Source: Desulfonatronospira thiodismutans ASO3-1
GTDB taxonomy: Bacteria; Desulfobacterota; Desulfovibrionia; Desulfovibrionales; Desulfonatronovibrionaceae
DNA: 64,000 nt
NCBI RefSeq assembly: GCF_000174435.1
Contig: NZ_ACJN02000001.1
Coordinates: forward strand, 609,658 to 673,657
Direction of reading: 5' to 3'
Shown: positions 51,435-59,869 of the stretch, in pieces
Position numbering within the stretch: the stretch's first letter is position 1
Layout of the letters: every line of letters starts with the position of its first letter
Notes under the pieces: model-generated
Told to the model about the DNA's origin: nothing
The model's database searches: none
What the model saw: the letters and a program-made list of their open reading frames with translations, nothing else
Made by a program: the position numbers and the translations under genes

Positions 51435-52981
51435 TCAGATCCAACACCCAGGTAGTTCCTTATTTTCTGTTCGTCGTATCTGCTTGAAGCTTCTGCATCA
51501 GGCCTCAGCCTGGAGCCTATGTATCCGGCTGCAAAAGCTCCGGCTACGGAGATGATGGCCGGATTGGACAGGGGGAAAATGGCCGTGGGATTGCGCAGGA
51601 GGTCAACCCAGACCGTGGGACTGAGGACAATCAGGCCTACTGCCAGTGTCGTGCCCGTGGCAATGCTTGCAACCGCTCCGAACGTGGAATAGTTTCTCCA
51701 GAGAATGGACAGGACCAGGGCGGGAAAATTGGCGCTGGCAGCCACGGCAAAGGCCAGACCTACCATGAAGGCCACATTCTGTCCCTGAAAGATGAGCCCA
51801 AGTACAATGGCCAGGACTCCCATGGATAAAGTGGCGATCCTGGCCACCTTGACCTCTTCTTCTTCGGTGGAACGCCCGGCTCGGAACACTCCTGCATAGA
51901 GGTCATGAGACAGGGTGCTGGCACCGGCCAGGGTCAGGCCGGCCACCACCGCCAGGATTGTGGCGAAGGCCACGGCGGCCATGAAACCTAGAAATACCGC
52001 CCCTCCTGTGGCCTCAGCCAGAAGCATGGCAGCCATGTTGCCTCCGGAGTCAATGGCCGAAATAATATCCTGACCTACAATGACCATTGCTCCAAAACCG
52101 ATGGTAAAGGTCAGAATGTAGAAAAAGCCAATGAATCCAGTGGCATAAAAAACGGATTTTCGGGCTGTCTTGGCGTCGCGCACAGTATAGAAGCGCATGA
52201 GTATGTGCGGCAGGCCGGCTGTTCCAAACATGAGGGCGATGCCCAGGGATACAGCGTCCATGGGACTGGCCACCAGCCCGCCGGGCTCCAGCACCCTGTC
52301 TCCGTAGCTCATGGCTGCCTGGCTGAACAGTTCACCATAGCTGAATCCGAAATGCAGCATGATCAGGAAGACCAGGATGGAGCCCCCGCTCAAAAGCAGC
52401 ACCGCCTTGATGATCTGTACCCAGGTGGTGGCCAGCATCCCTCCGAAGAGCACGTACATGATCATGACCATGCCTACGATCACCACAGCTATCTCATAGG
52501 GCATTCCGAAAATCATCATGATCAGGGTCCCTGCTCCCACCATCTGGGCGATGAGGTAAAAGAACACAGTCATAAGAGAACCCACAGAGGCAGCAATGCG
52601 GATGGGCTTTTTGGAGAGACGGTAGGCCAGCACATCCACAAAGGTGAATTTCCCGAGATTGCGCAGGGGTTCGGCAATGAGAAACATAAGGATTGGCCAT
52701 CCCACCAGAAAGCCGATGGAATAGATGAGCCCGTCGAAGCCACGCAGGGAGACAAGTCCGGCGATACCCAGAAAAGAGGCAGCGCTCATGTAGTCCCCGG
52801 AAAGGGCCAGACCGTTCTGCAGACCGGTTACCCCCCGGCCTGCGGCGTAAAACTGGGAAGCAGACTGGCTTTTTTTGGCTGCATAATAGGTAATGCCCAG
52901 TGTAGCACAGATAAAGACCAGGAAAAACAGGATGGAGGTGGTGCTTGGTTCTCCTATGGCTGTATCCACTACTTCCATCAC
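51431..52981 (-). CDS. actP: Cation/acetate symporter ActP
   Basis: A 516-residue sodium:solute symporter of the ActP type, importing acetate and similar short acids. About 13 hydrophobic helices are seen. Diagnostic segments are [20 protein letters not shown] (about 41-60), [37 protein letters not shown] and [17 protein letters not shown]. It lies in a tight three-gene operon DUF485-actP-nucleotidyltransferase with 4-bp overlaps at both junctions, the yjcH-actP order of E. coli. An acetyl-CoA synthetase gene is not present. Confidence 0.93.
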   Translation of the reverse strand: MMEVVDTAIGEPSTTSILFFLVFICATLGITYYAAKKSQSASQFYAAGRGVTGLQNGLALSGDYMSAASFLGIAGLVSLRGFDGLIYSIGFLVGWPILMFLIAEPLRNLGKFTFVDVLAYRLSKKPIRIAASVGSLMTVFFYLIAQMVGAGTLIMMIFGMPYEIAVVIVGMVMIMYVLFGGMLATTWVQIIKAVLLLSGGSILVFLIMLHFGFSYGELFSQAAMSYGDRVLEPGGLVASPMDAVSLGIALMFGTAGLPHILMRFYTVRDAKTARKSVFYATGFIGFFYILTFTIGFGAMVIVGQDIISAIDSGGNMAAMLLAEATGGAVFLGFMAAVAFATILAVVAGLTLAGASTLSHDLYAGVFRAGRSTEEEEVKVARIATLSMGVLAIVLGLIFQGQNVAFMVGLAFAVAASANFPALVLSILWRNYSTFGAVASIATGTTLAVGLIVLSPTVWVDLLRNPTAIFPLSNPAIISVAGAFAAGYIGSRLRPDAEASSRYDEQKIRNYLGVGSE

Positions 52982-53286
52982 TTTCTCCTCATGCTTTGCA
53001 GGATTTCCTGGACAGATTTGTCATAATAAGAATTGGACCAGAAGACATAGATGCCGGTGAGAATAAAGGCCAGGACGATGACGAAAATGCCCACTGGAAT
53101 ACCCAGGGTCATATGTTCACCTATCTTCACGGACAGAAGATGGGGGGCATAGGCCAGAACCAGGATAAATCCGAAGTAGGCCAGCATCATTATGGCGGTC
53201 AGGCTCAGGGAGACCTTCCACCTGTTGACTACAAGCCTGCGGAATTTCTCTTTGTCCATGGAATCCGGAGAGGGAGGCGGCTGCAT
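52978..53286 (-). CDS. DUF485 membrane protein (YjcH-like)
   Basis: A 102-residue inner membrane protein with two transmembrane helices (about 28-50 and 63-85). It has the DUF485 pattern: [20 protein letters not shown]-like first helix, [19 protein letters not shown], and [10 protein letters not shown] at the end. It is the first gene of the actP operon and overlaps actP by four bases. DUF485 proteins accompany ActP and are presumed accessory subunits. A family A element is inserted just upstream and may affect its promoter. Confidence 0.9.
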   Translation of the reverse strand: MQPPPSPDSMDKEKFRRLVVNRWKVSLSLTAIMMLAYFGFILVLAYAPHLLSVKIGEHMTLGIPVGIFVIVLAFILTGIYVFWSNSYYDKSVQEILQSMRRK

Positions 53287-53303
53287 TGTTGGCTCCTTGG
53301 GAT

Positions 53304-53479
53304 GTAATCATTCAGGGGGTGCCGGAATCGGCCAGGGGACAGTCCCCGCGACACATTGCCTTTACAATCACCAATATTACAAGCGCAAAATTCCGTGATC
53401 CTGCACAGACCTACACAGCGAGGGACAGTCCCCAGGCCTTGCGCCAGTTATCAACATCGAGAACCACCTGAATGGTTAC
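53304..53479. repeat. Family A element, 176 bp, inverted
   Basis: Ends GTAATCATTCAGGGGG and CCTGAATGGTTAC, flanked by the exact 8-bp repeat CTTGGGAT (53296-53303 and 53480-53487). It lies 18 bases upstream of the DUF485 start, between that operon and the insertion sequence. Confidence 0.93.
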
Positions 53480-53665
53480 CTTGGGATTATGGTGGGGGTA
53501 CAATCGGCTCGGTCAGAATAAATATAGAATTATTCGGAAAAAATATCAAGTACTGCCAGGTATCTGTTCAGGGCCAATTTATGCTCACAAAAAAATTCAA
53601 AAAATTTATAGAATTAACCCCAAATCCTGGACAAGTGCTCGAAAGTTTGTTACAAGGGGCTCGCC

Positions 53666-54739
53666 ATGCACACAAAGCCCCGTCCTTCATATTTGCTCAG
53701 CGTAAGGCTGCAACCAATCAAAAGGGAGCAGGAAAGCCTGTTCAAGTCTTTGATGGCCAAGTATCACTATCTTGGAGCCTCGCCTAAAATCAGCGAAACG
53801 CTCTGGTATGTCGCCACCTACTCTGATCAGTGGGTTGCCCTGCTTACATTCTCGGCTGCAGCCTTGAAATGCGCGGCCAGGGACCGTTGGATTGGATGGG
53901 AATATCGGCATCGGTTTGACCGCTTGAAGCTTCTGGCCAACAACACTCGTTTTCTTATTCTGCCGGGCTGGAATCTGCCAAACCTGGGATCTCGCATCCT
54001 ATCGCTTTGTGCAAAGCGCATCTCTTTTGATTGGCAACAACATTTTGGCCATCCACTGCTGCTCCTGGAAACCTTTGTCGATCCCAGACGTTACACAGGC
54101 ACTGTATACCGCGCCTCAAACTGGACAGAGCTTGGACTGACCAAAGGCTTTAAAAGAGTCGGCCAAGGATACAGTGCCAAACCTTCATCCCCCAAACTCA
54201 TCTTTGTCTTGCCGCTTCAAGCCAACGCCAGAAAACTGTTGTCTTGTGCCATTCTTAACGCAGCATATCAAAAAGGAGAACCCAAAATGACCATGAATGC
54301 TAAACAGATGGAATCACTCCCGGATTACTTCAAAACTGTCACCGACCCTCGAAGAACACATGGACGCCGTCATCGAATCTCTACAGTTCTGTCCATTGCA
54401 GCAGCAGCCACCCTGTGCGGAATGAAAGGCTACAAGGCCATTTATGGCTGGGCCAACAAACTGGGACAAAAGGCCCGGCAACGGTTTCGGTGCCGCAAGG
54501 AAAATGGAAAATATGTTATCCCCAGTCAGTTCGTCATACGTGATGTTCTAGTCCGTGCGGACCCAGTTGAATTAGATCTGGCTATGCAACGCTTTAACGA
54601 AGATCAAGGCCTCGAAGACACTTGTCTGGCTTTTGATGGCAAAACCATGAAAAACGCCATTGATGAAAATGCCCGGCAAACCCATATTGCCAGTGTTGTT
54701 GGCCATGAATCCAAGACCACCCACACCCAAAAAAAGTAG
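53666..54739 (+). CDS. DUF4338 (DruA-like) domain fused to ISAs1 transposase N-terminus
   Basis: A 357-residue product from ATG 53666, with AAGGGG about seven bases upstream. Residues 1-205 match the C-terminal core of DUF4338, the family of DruA from the Druantia anti-phage system: YLGASPKISETLWYVATY, CAARDRWIGW, NNTRFLILPGWNLPNLGSRI, HPLLLLETFVDPRRYTGTVY. Residues 208-357 are the ISAs1 N-terminal domain (DYFKTVTDPRRTHGRRHRIS) plus the first catalytic Asp in LAFDGKTMK (about 325). It stops at TAG 54737-54739 right after A AAA AAG. A -1 shift would give a 598-residue full fusion. DUF4338 biochemistry is not known. Confidence 0.8.
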   Translation: MHTKPRPSYLLSVRLQPIKREQESLFKSLMAKYHYLGASPKISETLWYVATYSDQWVALLTFSAAALKCAARDRWIGWEYRHRFDRLKLLANNTRFLILPGWNLPNLGSRILSLCAKRISFDWQQHFGHPLLLLETFVDPRRYTGTVYRASNWTELGLTKGFKRVGQGYSAKPSSPKLIFVLPLQANARKLLSCAILNAAYQKGEPKMTMNAKQMESLPDYFKTVTDPRRTHGRRHRISTVLSIAAAATLCGMKGYKAIYGWANKLGQKARQRFRCRKENGKYVIPSQFVIRDVLVRADPVELDLAMQRFNEDQGLEDTCLAFDGKTMKNAIDENARQTHIASVVGHESKTTHTQKK

Positions 54740-55461
54740 GTGCTCTGCCTGCAGAGGATGATGACCAAGAAACGAAGCAGACAAACGAAATCGGGATGTT
54801 TATCCCCATCCTGGAACAAATAGAAATCTCCGGGAAAACTATCACCGCCGACGCGCTTCTTACTCAGAAAAAACTGGCCGAATACATCGTTGGGCGCAAC
54901 GCAGCCTACCTTTTTACCGTCAAAAAAAACCAGCCCACTCTCTACTTCGACATCAAGAAATACTTTGAACACCGCAAAGAACCTGACTATTGCCTCCAAG
55001 ATCCACCAGGTCATGGCCGAATAGATACCCGCTCCATATGGACTACCACCGAGCTAAATGAATACCTTGAATTTCCCCATGTTGGCCAGGCGTTTTGCAT
55101 TCATAAAAAAAGCTATGACCCAAAAACCAATAAAGTCTGTGAAAACACTTTTTATGGCGTAACCAGCCACCATCCAAATAAGGCTGATCCGGCCAGAATA
55201 TTACAAATCCATCGTGGACATTGGAGTATTGAAAACAGCAAACATTATATCCTTGATTGGACTTATGACGAAGACAGAAACAGAATAAGAACCGGAAACG
55301 GCCCTGCAAATACAAATCGCTTGAGAGGTTTTGCCATAGGCTTGCTCAAGTCCAAAGGAGTTAAGGACATCGCTCAAAAAGTGAGAGACCTGCACCAACA
55401 AATCAGGCCCGTTCTGGACTATTTCAAGATGACAAAAAATTCTCAAAAACACAGAACATAA
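54287..55461 (+). CDS. ISAs1-family DDE transposase made by -1 frameshift
   Basis: ATG 54287 has its own strong ribosome binding site (AAAGGAG, eight bases upstream) and gives the normal ISAs1 start MTMNAKQMESLPDYFKTVTD. Reading shifts -1 at 54730-54736 and ends at 55461, giving about 391 residues, a usual ISAs1 length. Catalytic triad: Asp in LAFDGKTMK, Asp in ITADALLTQK, Glu in HWSIENSKHYILDW, followed by the family motif DEDRNRIRTGNGPANTNRLR. The ATG is in frame with the upstream DUF4338, so one gene can give a fused and a free form. If shifting does not occur, the element is a decayed IS. Confidence 0.75.
54730..54756 (+). promoter_or_regulatory. Programmed -1 frameshift signal: A AAA AAG plus hairpin
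   Basis: The heptamer A AAA AAG (54730-54736) is in the correct phase for a tandem -1 slip and is followed directly by the zero-frame stop TAG. Six bases after it begins a hairpin (CTCTG at 54743-54747, CAGAG at 54752-54756, 4-base loop). This is the same heptamer used by E. coli dnaX and several IS elements. Confidence 0.72.
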
Positions 55462-55485
55462 CAAAGGAGAACAAATTTGCCGTGG

Positions 55486-55607
55486 GTATCTGTTTAGCGC
55501 TTTGCATGTGGCATGGGGAATGGCTCTCCCCACACTTATTTTTTAAACCTGTCAATCTTCATAATAATAATTACTGGAGTGCCTGTCCCTGCTTTCCCTG
55601 TAAGGGT
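55486..55607. repeat. Family B element, right end lost, target of the IS
   Basis: It starts GTATCTGTTTAGCGCTTTGC and continues with CATGTGGCATGGGGAATGGC and GGAGTGCCTGTCCCTGC arms, but the right terminal repeat is missing after CTTTCCCTG. The first bases are shared with the IS target duplication; the left flank of the element continues at 53551-53558. Confidence 0.7.
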
Positions 55608-55651
55608 CCGTCAAGTTGAGACGCTTGAATTTGTTTCCTACATACATATTA

Positions 55652-55948
55652 TCAAAACTTCTGATATTCTTCCTTCAGTCTTTCAAAAAGATTGCAGAGC
55701 GCAATATAGCCTGGATCAGATCTGTCCGGGTACTCCCTGGGGTCTTTCAAAACATCCTCAATTACATCCAGCAGGCAATCAAAATCCCAGGAGTACAATC
55801 CAAGTGGCCGCTTACCCTTGTAATTCTCTATACGCCTATCCAACCCGAAGGCTTCTGCCATGCAATGAGTATGCCGCTGAAGCTCTTCCAGCTCCTTTCC
55901 ACTTATCAAAATATTGAGTTTGATGTCATGCTTGCCTGGTTTTATCAT
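55652..55948 (-). CDS. Hypothetical protein, 98 residues
   Basis: A small acidic soluble protein (starts MIKPGKHDIKLNILISGKEL; central HTHCMAEAFGLDRRIENY and KRPLGLYSWDFDCLLDVIED). AGGAAC lies eight bases before ATG 55948. I recognise no domain. It stands between the IS and the pRiA4b-like gene on the same strand as the latter, 70 bases after its stop. Confidence 0.6.
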   Translation of the reverse strand: MIKPGKHDIKLNILISGKELEELQRHTHCMAEAFGLDRRIENYKGKRPLGLYSWDFDCLLDVIEDVLKDPREYPDRSDPGYIALCNLFERLKEEYQKF

Positions 55949-56021
55949 GATTTGTTCCTGGAGTTAGTCTTTGGAATGCTGAAAATGAAAAGTGCCGGCT
56001 ACCAGAGAGTCTGACCATAAT

Positions 56022-56645
56022 TCAAAGGACATCATTCTTCCAGAAAGGCTTTTTTCCATCGGGTTGTGGGACTGGAAAAGCGCACTTTCTCAGGGCGAAA
56101 CTCATGTCAGGATTATAGGGGTAATATTTTTTAAGATGCCCTTTCAGCCAGGCAACCATCTCTTGATGGTCTTCATGGTCTGGATCATTCAAGATATCCA
56201 GTAATTGATAATATCCGCGCACGCCCCCGCAATCCTCCGGCGGACAGGCCCTTTCGCCCCCTAAGCATTTAGGATATTTACTCCCTTTCTCTTTGACCAG
56301 CAGGCCTTCAAACAAGGCATCATGCATCCATCCATCTCCAAAATCGTATTCATATTCAAACCATTGTCCGGGCTGGTGCAAATAAGAATCAAGCTTTATG
56401 TCCCATCCAGGCAAAGTTTCCAGGTCATCCCACTTCTCAGATGGAATACCGATTTCTATGACATCCCGCTTATGTTTGGGACGGAATCTAAAAGCGTGCA
56501 GATGATAGTCCAGCCAGCCCATGGCATCCTGAATAGCAACGTGCAGCCCCCAGAAAGTGTAGGTATCAGGGACCTGAATTCTTCGCCATATGGGCGGTTC
56601 AATCTCTTGAAGCCTGATGTAGAACTGGTAAATCAATTGGCTCAT
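56022..56645 (-). CDS. Plasmid pRiA4b ORF-3 family protein
   Basis: A 207-residue protein of the PRiA4_ORF3 family (function unknown, common on plasmids and genomic islands). Seen: the family start YQFYIRLQEIEPPIWRRIQV, TFWGLHVAIQDAMGWLDYHL, FEYEYDFGDGWMHDALFE, and a Cys pair in ACPPEDCGGVRGYY. I chose ATG 56645 because GGAGGG lies a few bases upstream and the family begins here. The reading frame is open further upstream through a fused remnant of a four-helix-bundle gene. Confidence 0.86.
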   Translation of the reverse strand: MSQLIYQFYIRLQEIEPPIWRRIQVPDTYTFWGLHVAIQDAMGWLDYHLHAFRFRPKHKRDVIEIGIPSEKWDDLETLPGWDIKLDSYLHQPGQWFEYEYDFGDGWMHDALFEGLLVKEKGSKYPKCLGGERACPPEDCGGVRGYYQLLDILNDPDHEDHQEMVAWLKGHLKKYYPYNPDMSFALRKCAFPVPQPDGKKPFWKNDVL

Positions 56646-57235
56646 TACTGCCCTCCCCTTTTGTCTCTTGGATGGATACCTGAAAAGAACCTTTGCCTGG
56701 TTGCCGGCTGCATAATCCAGCATCCGGCCCAAGATTTCGTGCCTGATCCTGCTGTCCGAGCTGTGCTCGATCTCCACATAATCCAGGCGGAGTTCTTCCA
56801 GACTGGCCCTTGCCACGTTGGTCAGTTTCAGTTCGATCTTTTTGGACGTTCCACTGGCCTTACTGCCTTCCGCTATGTTTTGCACACCCGACCTGGCCGC
56901 CTGGATCATCTGTAACCATTCAGGAGGTCCTCGGTGGTGATTACTGGCACGAGGCTTGGGGACTGTCCCTCGCTAAGTACCGGCTGTGCTGGTACACAAA
57001 ACTTCGCGTCTGTAATTTTTGTAATTGTGCGTAAAAGGTGTCGCGGGGACTGTCCCCAGGCCGGTTCCGGCACCCCCTGAATGGTTACGATCATCTGATC
57101 CTTTGTCCTGCTGAACCGGTTAATGTAGCGGTCGCAGAATCGAACAGTTACATCATATACCAGCTGGGCCAGCTGAAAACTTTTGAGATTTCGATAACCG
57201 CCGTGCTTGGGTATGAGGGTTTCTCGCTGAGGCAA
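56646..57235 (-). pseudogene. Four-helix-bundle (S23-like) gene, split by a family A element
   Basis: The 5' part (TTG 57235 down to 57097) encodes HGGYRNLKSFQLAQLVYDVT and the 3' part encodes GVQNIAEGSKASGTSKKIEL then NVARASLEELRLDY, the four-helix-bundle family known from 23S rRNA intervening sequences. A family A element (56912-57088) with duplication GATCATCT lies between. Removing it and one duplicate restores the frame exactly (KDQMIQAARSG). After RLDY the sequence changes to VEIEHSSDSRIRHEILGRML, a piece from another gene, and runs in frame into the pRiA4b gene, so the gene was also chimeric. Confidence 0.85.
56912..57088. repeat. Family A element inserted in a coding gene, 177 bp
   Basis: Ends GTAACCATTCAGGAGG and CCTGAATGGTTAC, flanked by the exact 8-bp repeat GATCATCT (56904-56911 and 57089-57096). 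It disrupts the four-helix-bundle gene. It is the only copy in the window whose empty target can be rebuilt from protein sequence. Confidence 0.95.
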
Positions 57236-57319
57236 TCCCGACCTACATCAACAAATCAACTTTCACCATCTGGCAAACTCCTGAGGCAGTCATTTGTGGA
57301 CCTGACTGTTCTCACTACC

Positions 57320-57601
57320 TCAGTGTCCGCCATATACATTTTTTCTATTACCCACCCTGACTACCAGGACGACAAGCTCTTGGTCCCGAATTTCAACAAT
57401 AATCCGGTAGCTCCCCACCCGATATTTCCAGAATCCGGCCAAGTCCTTGCGCAAGGGGTCGCCGTATATCCTGGGATCTTCAGCAGGAGCTATACGGTTC
57501 AAGAGATACGACCAAATATCAGCCTGGCCTTGACGGTCAAGGCTTAGAAGCTCCTTTTTTGCGTGCCTGTCAAATCTAATCTTCCAGGAAGCCAAGCTCA
57601 C
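57320..57601 (-). CDS. RelE/ParE-family toxin
   Basis: A 93-residue RelE-superfamily protein, probably a ribosome-dependent mRNA interferase. Seen: WKIRFDRHAKKELLSLDRQG, DPRIYGDPLRKDLAGFWKYR, VGSYRIIVEIRDQELVVLVV and a C-terminal GNRKNVYGGH. The start is uncertain: GTG 57601, or TTG 57595 which gives the usual ASWKIRF beginning. It overlaps the antitoxin gene by 20-26 bases. Confidence 0.88.
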   Translation of the reverse strand: MSLASWKIRFDRHAKKELLSLDRQGQADIWSYLLNRIAPAEDPRIYGDPLRKDLAGFWKYRVGSYRIIVEIRDQELVVLVVRVGNRKNVYGGH

Positions 57602-57806
57602 GTCCCACTTCTTCTAAACTGTAGGTTTCGCTTCTCCCGGCCCGGAGGTCCTCGCTTCGTTTTTGAGCCAAGTATATATCCTCCAGGTCCTCCAGGTACT
57701 CGTTGAGGGCTTCCTTGATATAGTATGCCTTGGTTCGTCCAGTGGCCTCGGCCAGCTCGGTCAAGCGTCTATTAATATCGTCAGGTATTCGTATTGAGGT
57801 TGGCAT
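57576..57806 (-). CDS. Ribbon-helix-helix antitoxin (RelB/CopG type)
   Basis: A 76-residue antitoxin with an N-terminal ribbon-helix-helix domain (TSIRIPDDINRRLTELAEAT) and a toxin-binding acidic tail (LEEVGRELGFLED). AAGGAGG lies seven bases before ATG 57806. It is the first gene of the pair and likely represses its own promoter through the palindrome just upstream. Confidence 0.9.
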   Translation of the reverse strand: MPTSIRIPDDINRRLTELAEATGRTKAYYIKEALNEYLEDLEDIYLAQKRSEDLRAGRSETYSLEEVGRELGFLED

Positions 57807-57824
57807 TTTTGTCCTCCTTGTTAT

Positions 57825-57840
57825 GTGATAAATGTATCAC
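57825..57840 (-). promoter_or_regulatory. Probable operator of the RelE-type operon
   Basis: A perfect palindrome, GTGATA and TATCAC with a 4-base centre. An overlapping inverted pair GTATC/GATAC lies at 57834-57849. It is 19 bases upstream of the antitoxin start, where RelB/CopG autorepressors bind. Confidence 0.6.
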
Positions 57841-57972
57841 GCTAGATACCGTAAAGTCAACTTGGCCTTATTCAGGAAATAGGGGTTTTTATTGTCGAAA
57901 TTCACTGTATCCTTAAGCAGTTAACGTCCATTTAACCTCATCTTTTTATCCGTACGATGTACTTTAAGGTTG

Positions 57973-59133
57973 TCATCGCCCGCAAAACAAGGCTGCTGCA
58001 GGGATCAGCCGGACATCTTCCACGGTTTGGTATTCTTCTCCAAGATAGAACAAAAACCGTTTTACCTTCAGATTTTTTTTCGGTTTAAAGTTCATCAGGC
58101 TGGTAATGTCACTTCTTCCTGGATGCCTGGTGGATTTGACCTCAATTGCGTACAAACAGTCCCTGGTTTCAAAGATCAGGTCTATTTCGTGGCCTGAAGC
58201 GCTTTTGTAGTAGCAGAATTCGTCTGTGGGAATAAATCCCAGCTTACGACGCTTTTCCAGTTCGGAAATGACGAAGTTTTCCAGAAGGGCGCCCGGCCCG
58301 GCCTGCGTCCTGAGACTGAAGATGATGCCGTTATCTGCAAAATATGTTTTGGTTGCTTTAATATAACGCTTTGCAGGCCCGAAATTGTATCCCCTCAATT
58401 GAAAGGTCAACTGGGCCTGGTTCAGGGAGTTCAGATATTTTTTCGCGGTTGGATGGCTGACTCCGGATTCCCTGGCAAAATTGGACACTTCAAGGTGAGA
58501 TCCAAGGCAGTGGACCAGGTTGTGCATAATCCCCAGCAGACCCTGAAGGTTTTCAATGTTGGACAGCTGCATGAGATCCCTGGTGAAGTAGGAATTTTTG
58601 TAACGGATCAGTATCTTTGCCTTCCCTTCTTCATTCTTCTGTGCAGCCACTTCCGGAAATCCGCCGAAGGTTACGGCCTGATCCAGCATTCTTGCCCCCT
58701 GCTTGAGCTGAACATGATTTGCTTCATCAATGAAAACATTATGGGTTGGCCGACCAAGTTCCTCCCCCCAGCAAAGTGCAGGCAATGACAGAATTTCAAT
58801 CCTTCCGGCCATGGTGTCTGCTGCAGCATCCAGCAGTCCGATTGAACTGGAGCCGGTCATAAAAATTTTTGCATCCCTCTGATCAATGGCATGCTTGACC
58901 GCAATGGTCAGCCTGGGGGAGCGCTGAATTTCATCTATTATGCAGGAATTACCCAGATCCTGGACAAAACCTTTTGGATCGCGTTCAGCCCAGTCCAGAT
59001 AATCCAGGTCATCCAGGGTGGTGTAGTTTAAATCAGGGAACAATCCCCTGAGAAGGGTTGTCTTGCCTGACCGGCGAGGGCCGATGAGCAGACAACTTTT
59101 ATATGAAGGAATGGTCAGCCATCTTGAAAACAT
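57973..59133 (-). CDS. AAA ATPase with DUF4143 domain
   Basis: A 386-residue protein of the widespread AAA_14-DUF4143 family. Walker A is in LLIGPRRSGKTTLLRG (about 15-30), Walker B in SCIIDEIQRSPRL (about 63-75), a sensor in IFMTGSSSIGLLD, and the C-terminal DUF4143 part has a PD-(D/E)xK-like pattern (ASGHEIDLIFETRDCLYAIE, then VKSTRHPG). The role is not known; such genes behave as mobile accessory genes, often beside toxin-antitoxin loci, as here. The ATG 59133 context is AT-rich. Confidence 0.86.
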   Translation of the reverse strand: MFSRWLTIPSYKSCLLIGPRRSGKTTLLRGLFPDLNYTTLDDLDYLDWAERDPKGFVQDLGNSCIIDEIQRSPRLTIAVKHAIDQRDAKIFMTGSSSIGLLDAAADTMAGRIEILSLPALCWGEELGRPTHNVFIDEANHVQLKQGARMLDQAVTFGGFPEVAAQKNEEGKAKILIRYKNSYFTRDLMQLSNIENLQGLLGIMHNLVHCLGSHLEVSNFARESGVSHPTAKKYLNSLNQAQLTFQLRGYNFGPAKRYIKATKTYFADNGIIFSLRTQAGPGALLENFVISELEKRRKLGFIPTDEFCYYKSASGHEIDLIFETRDCLYAIEVKSTRHPGRSDITSLMNFKPKKNLKVKRFLFYLGEEYQTVEDVRLIPAAALFCGR

Positions 59134-59626
59134 AGTTTAAAAATATCATGGATATTTTAAAAGTCAAGTTTAAAATTATCCAGGCTGAGTGGTCAAAAAA
59201 TCCAGATCTGATTTTTAATCAATGCTTTCAAAGTTGTCCTGGGAGTTCATCTCTTGGCGAATTTCAGCATAAATTCCTTTTTAAGACATCTATGGGTTAT
59301 TTACCCACACATGCGACGGCACAGACGGGGACAAGAACCGCAAACTCATGCCTTATCTGGAGTATGCCGAACCCGGTACCTGATGATCCGCAAAAAAGCA
59401 GCCCGTTGCCATACCCATTGGCGGCAGAAGTGGCCGGTCATGGCAAAGATTATCTGTCTTTGGGTCTTTTATAGGATATGGGTCCGTCCTCGTAGCCCAC
59501 TTGCTTCAGCCACCAGGCTGGATATGGCACGGGCTGGGCAATGGCCCCTTTCTGGTATTTTCTGTATCATATCAAGCTGTTGACCTGACCCGGCTCCGCA
59601 TTTAATTGGAAAAGTGTAGATTGGTA
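59134..59626. other. 493 bp without a recognisable gene
   Basis: AT-rich near the left end, GC-richer towards the right. A 109-codon plus-strand frame at 59254-59583 has an unusual composition (many Arg, Trp and Cys) and no convincing ribosome binding site, so I do not call it. No repeat of the families seen elsewhere. Confidence 0.5.
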
Positions 59627-59869
59627 TCAGGAAAGACTATCCAGAAGCTCAAAATATCTTGTTCTGGATATTCCGGCAGTAGTCAAGTTAGTACGGATAT
59701 GTGTGGTGGGTACATTTCCGGGGCTGGTTTTGATTACCAGCGGACGATTGATCCCTGGCTTAGTCATGATTATATGGTCGCCTCTTTGTCTTTTTACAGT
59801 GAAGCCTTCAAGCTCAAAAAGGCGGATCAGGGTCTTGTGATGAACAGGTACAATCTTACGCGTGCTCAT
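59627..59869 (-). CDS. hicA: HicA-type toxin
   Basis: An 80-residue HicA (YcfA-like) mRNA interferase with a double-stranded-RNA-binding-like fold. It has the family pattern HHKTLIRLFELEGFTVKRQR followed by the catalytic His in GDHIIMTK, and VPTTHIRTNLTTAGISR near the end. It overlaps hicB by one base (TAATG). The order hicB-hicA is the less common one but well known. Confidence 0.9.
   Translation of the reverse strand: MSTRKIVPVHHKTLIRLFELEGFTVKRQRGDHIIMTKPGINRPLVIKTSPGNVPTTHIRTNLTTAGISRTRYFELLDSLS

Larger units (their letters stand above)
53569..55484 (+). mobile_element. ISAs1-like insertion sequence carrying a DUF4338 domain
   Basis: A 1916-bp element. The left end CAGGGCCAATTTATGCTCAC (53569-53588) and the complement of the right end, CACGGCAAATTTGTTCTCCT (55465-55484), match at 15 of 20 positions. 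The flanks are 10-bp direct repeats GGTATCTGTT (53559-53568 and 55485-55494), within the 8-10 bp usual for ISAs1-family elements. The rejoined flanks recreate the start of a family B element, which was the target. Inside are a DUF4338/transposase fusion frame and a -1 frame with the catalytic region. All three catalytic acidic residues are present, so it may still be active. Confidence 0.82.

Noticed and set aside
53356-53787. Frames of 143 and 77 codons near the left end of the IS
   Set aside because: They begin inside the family A element and cross the IS border; DUF4338 lies in another frame with a proper ribosome binding site.
59254-59583. A 109-codon plus-strand frame
   Set aside because: The composition is unlike a protein (clusters of Arg, Trp and Cys), there is no ribosome binding site, and nothing resembles a family.
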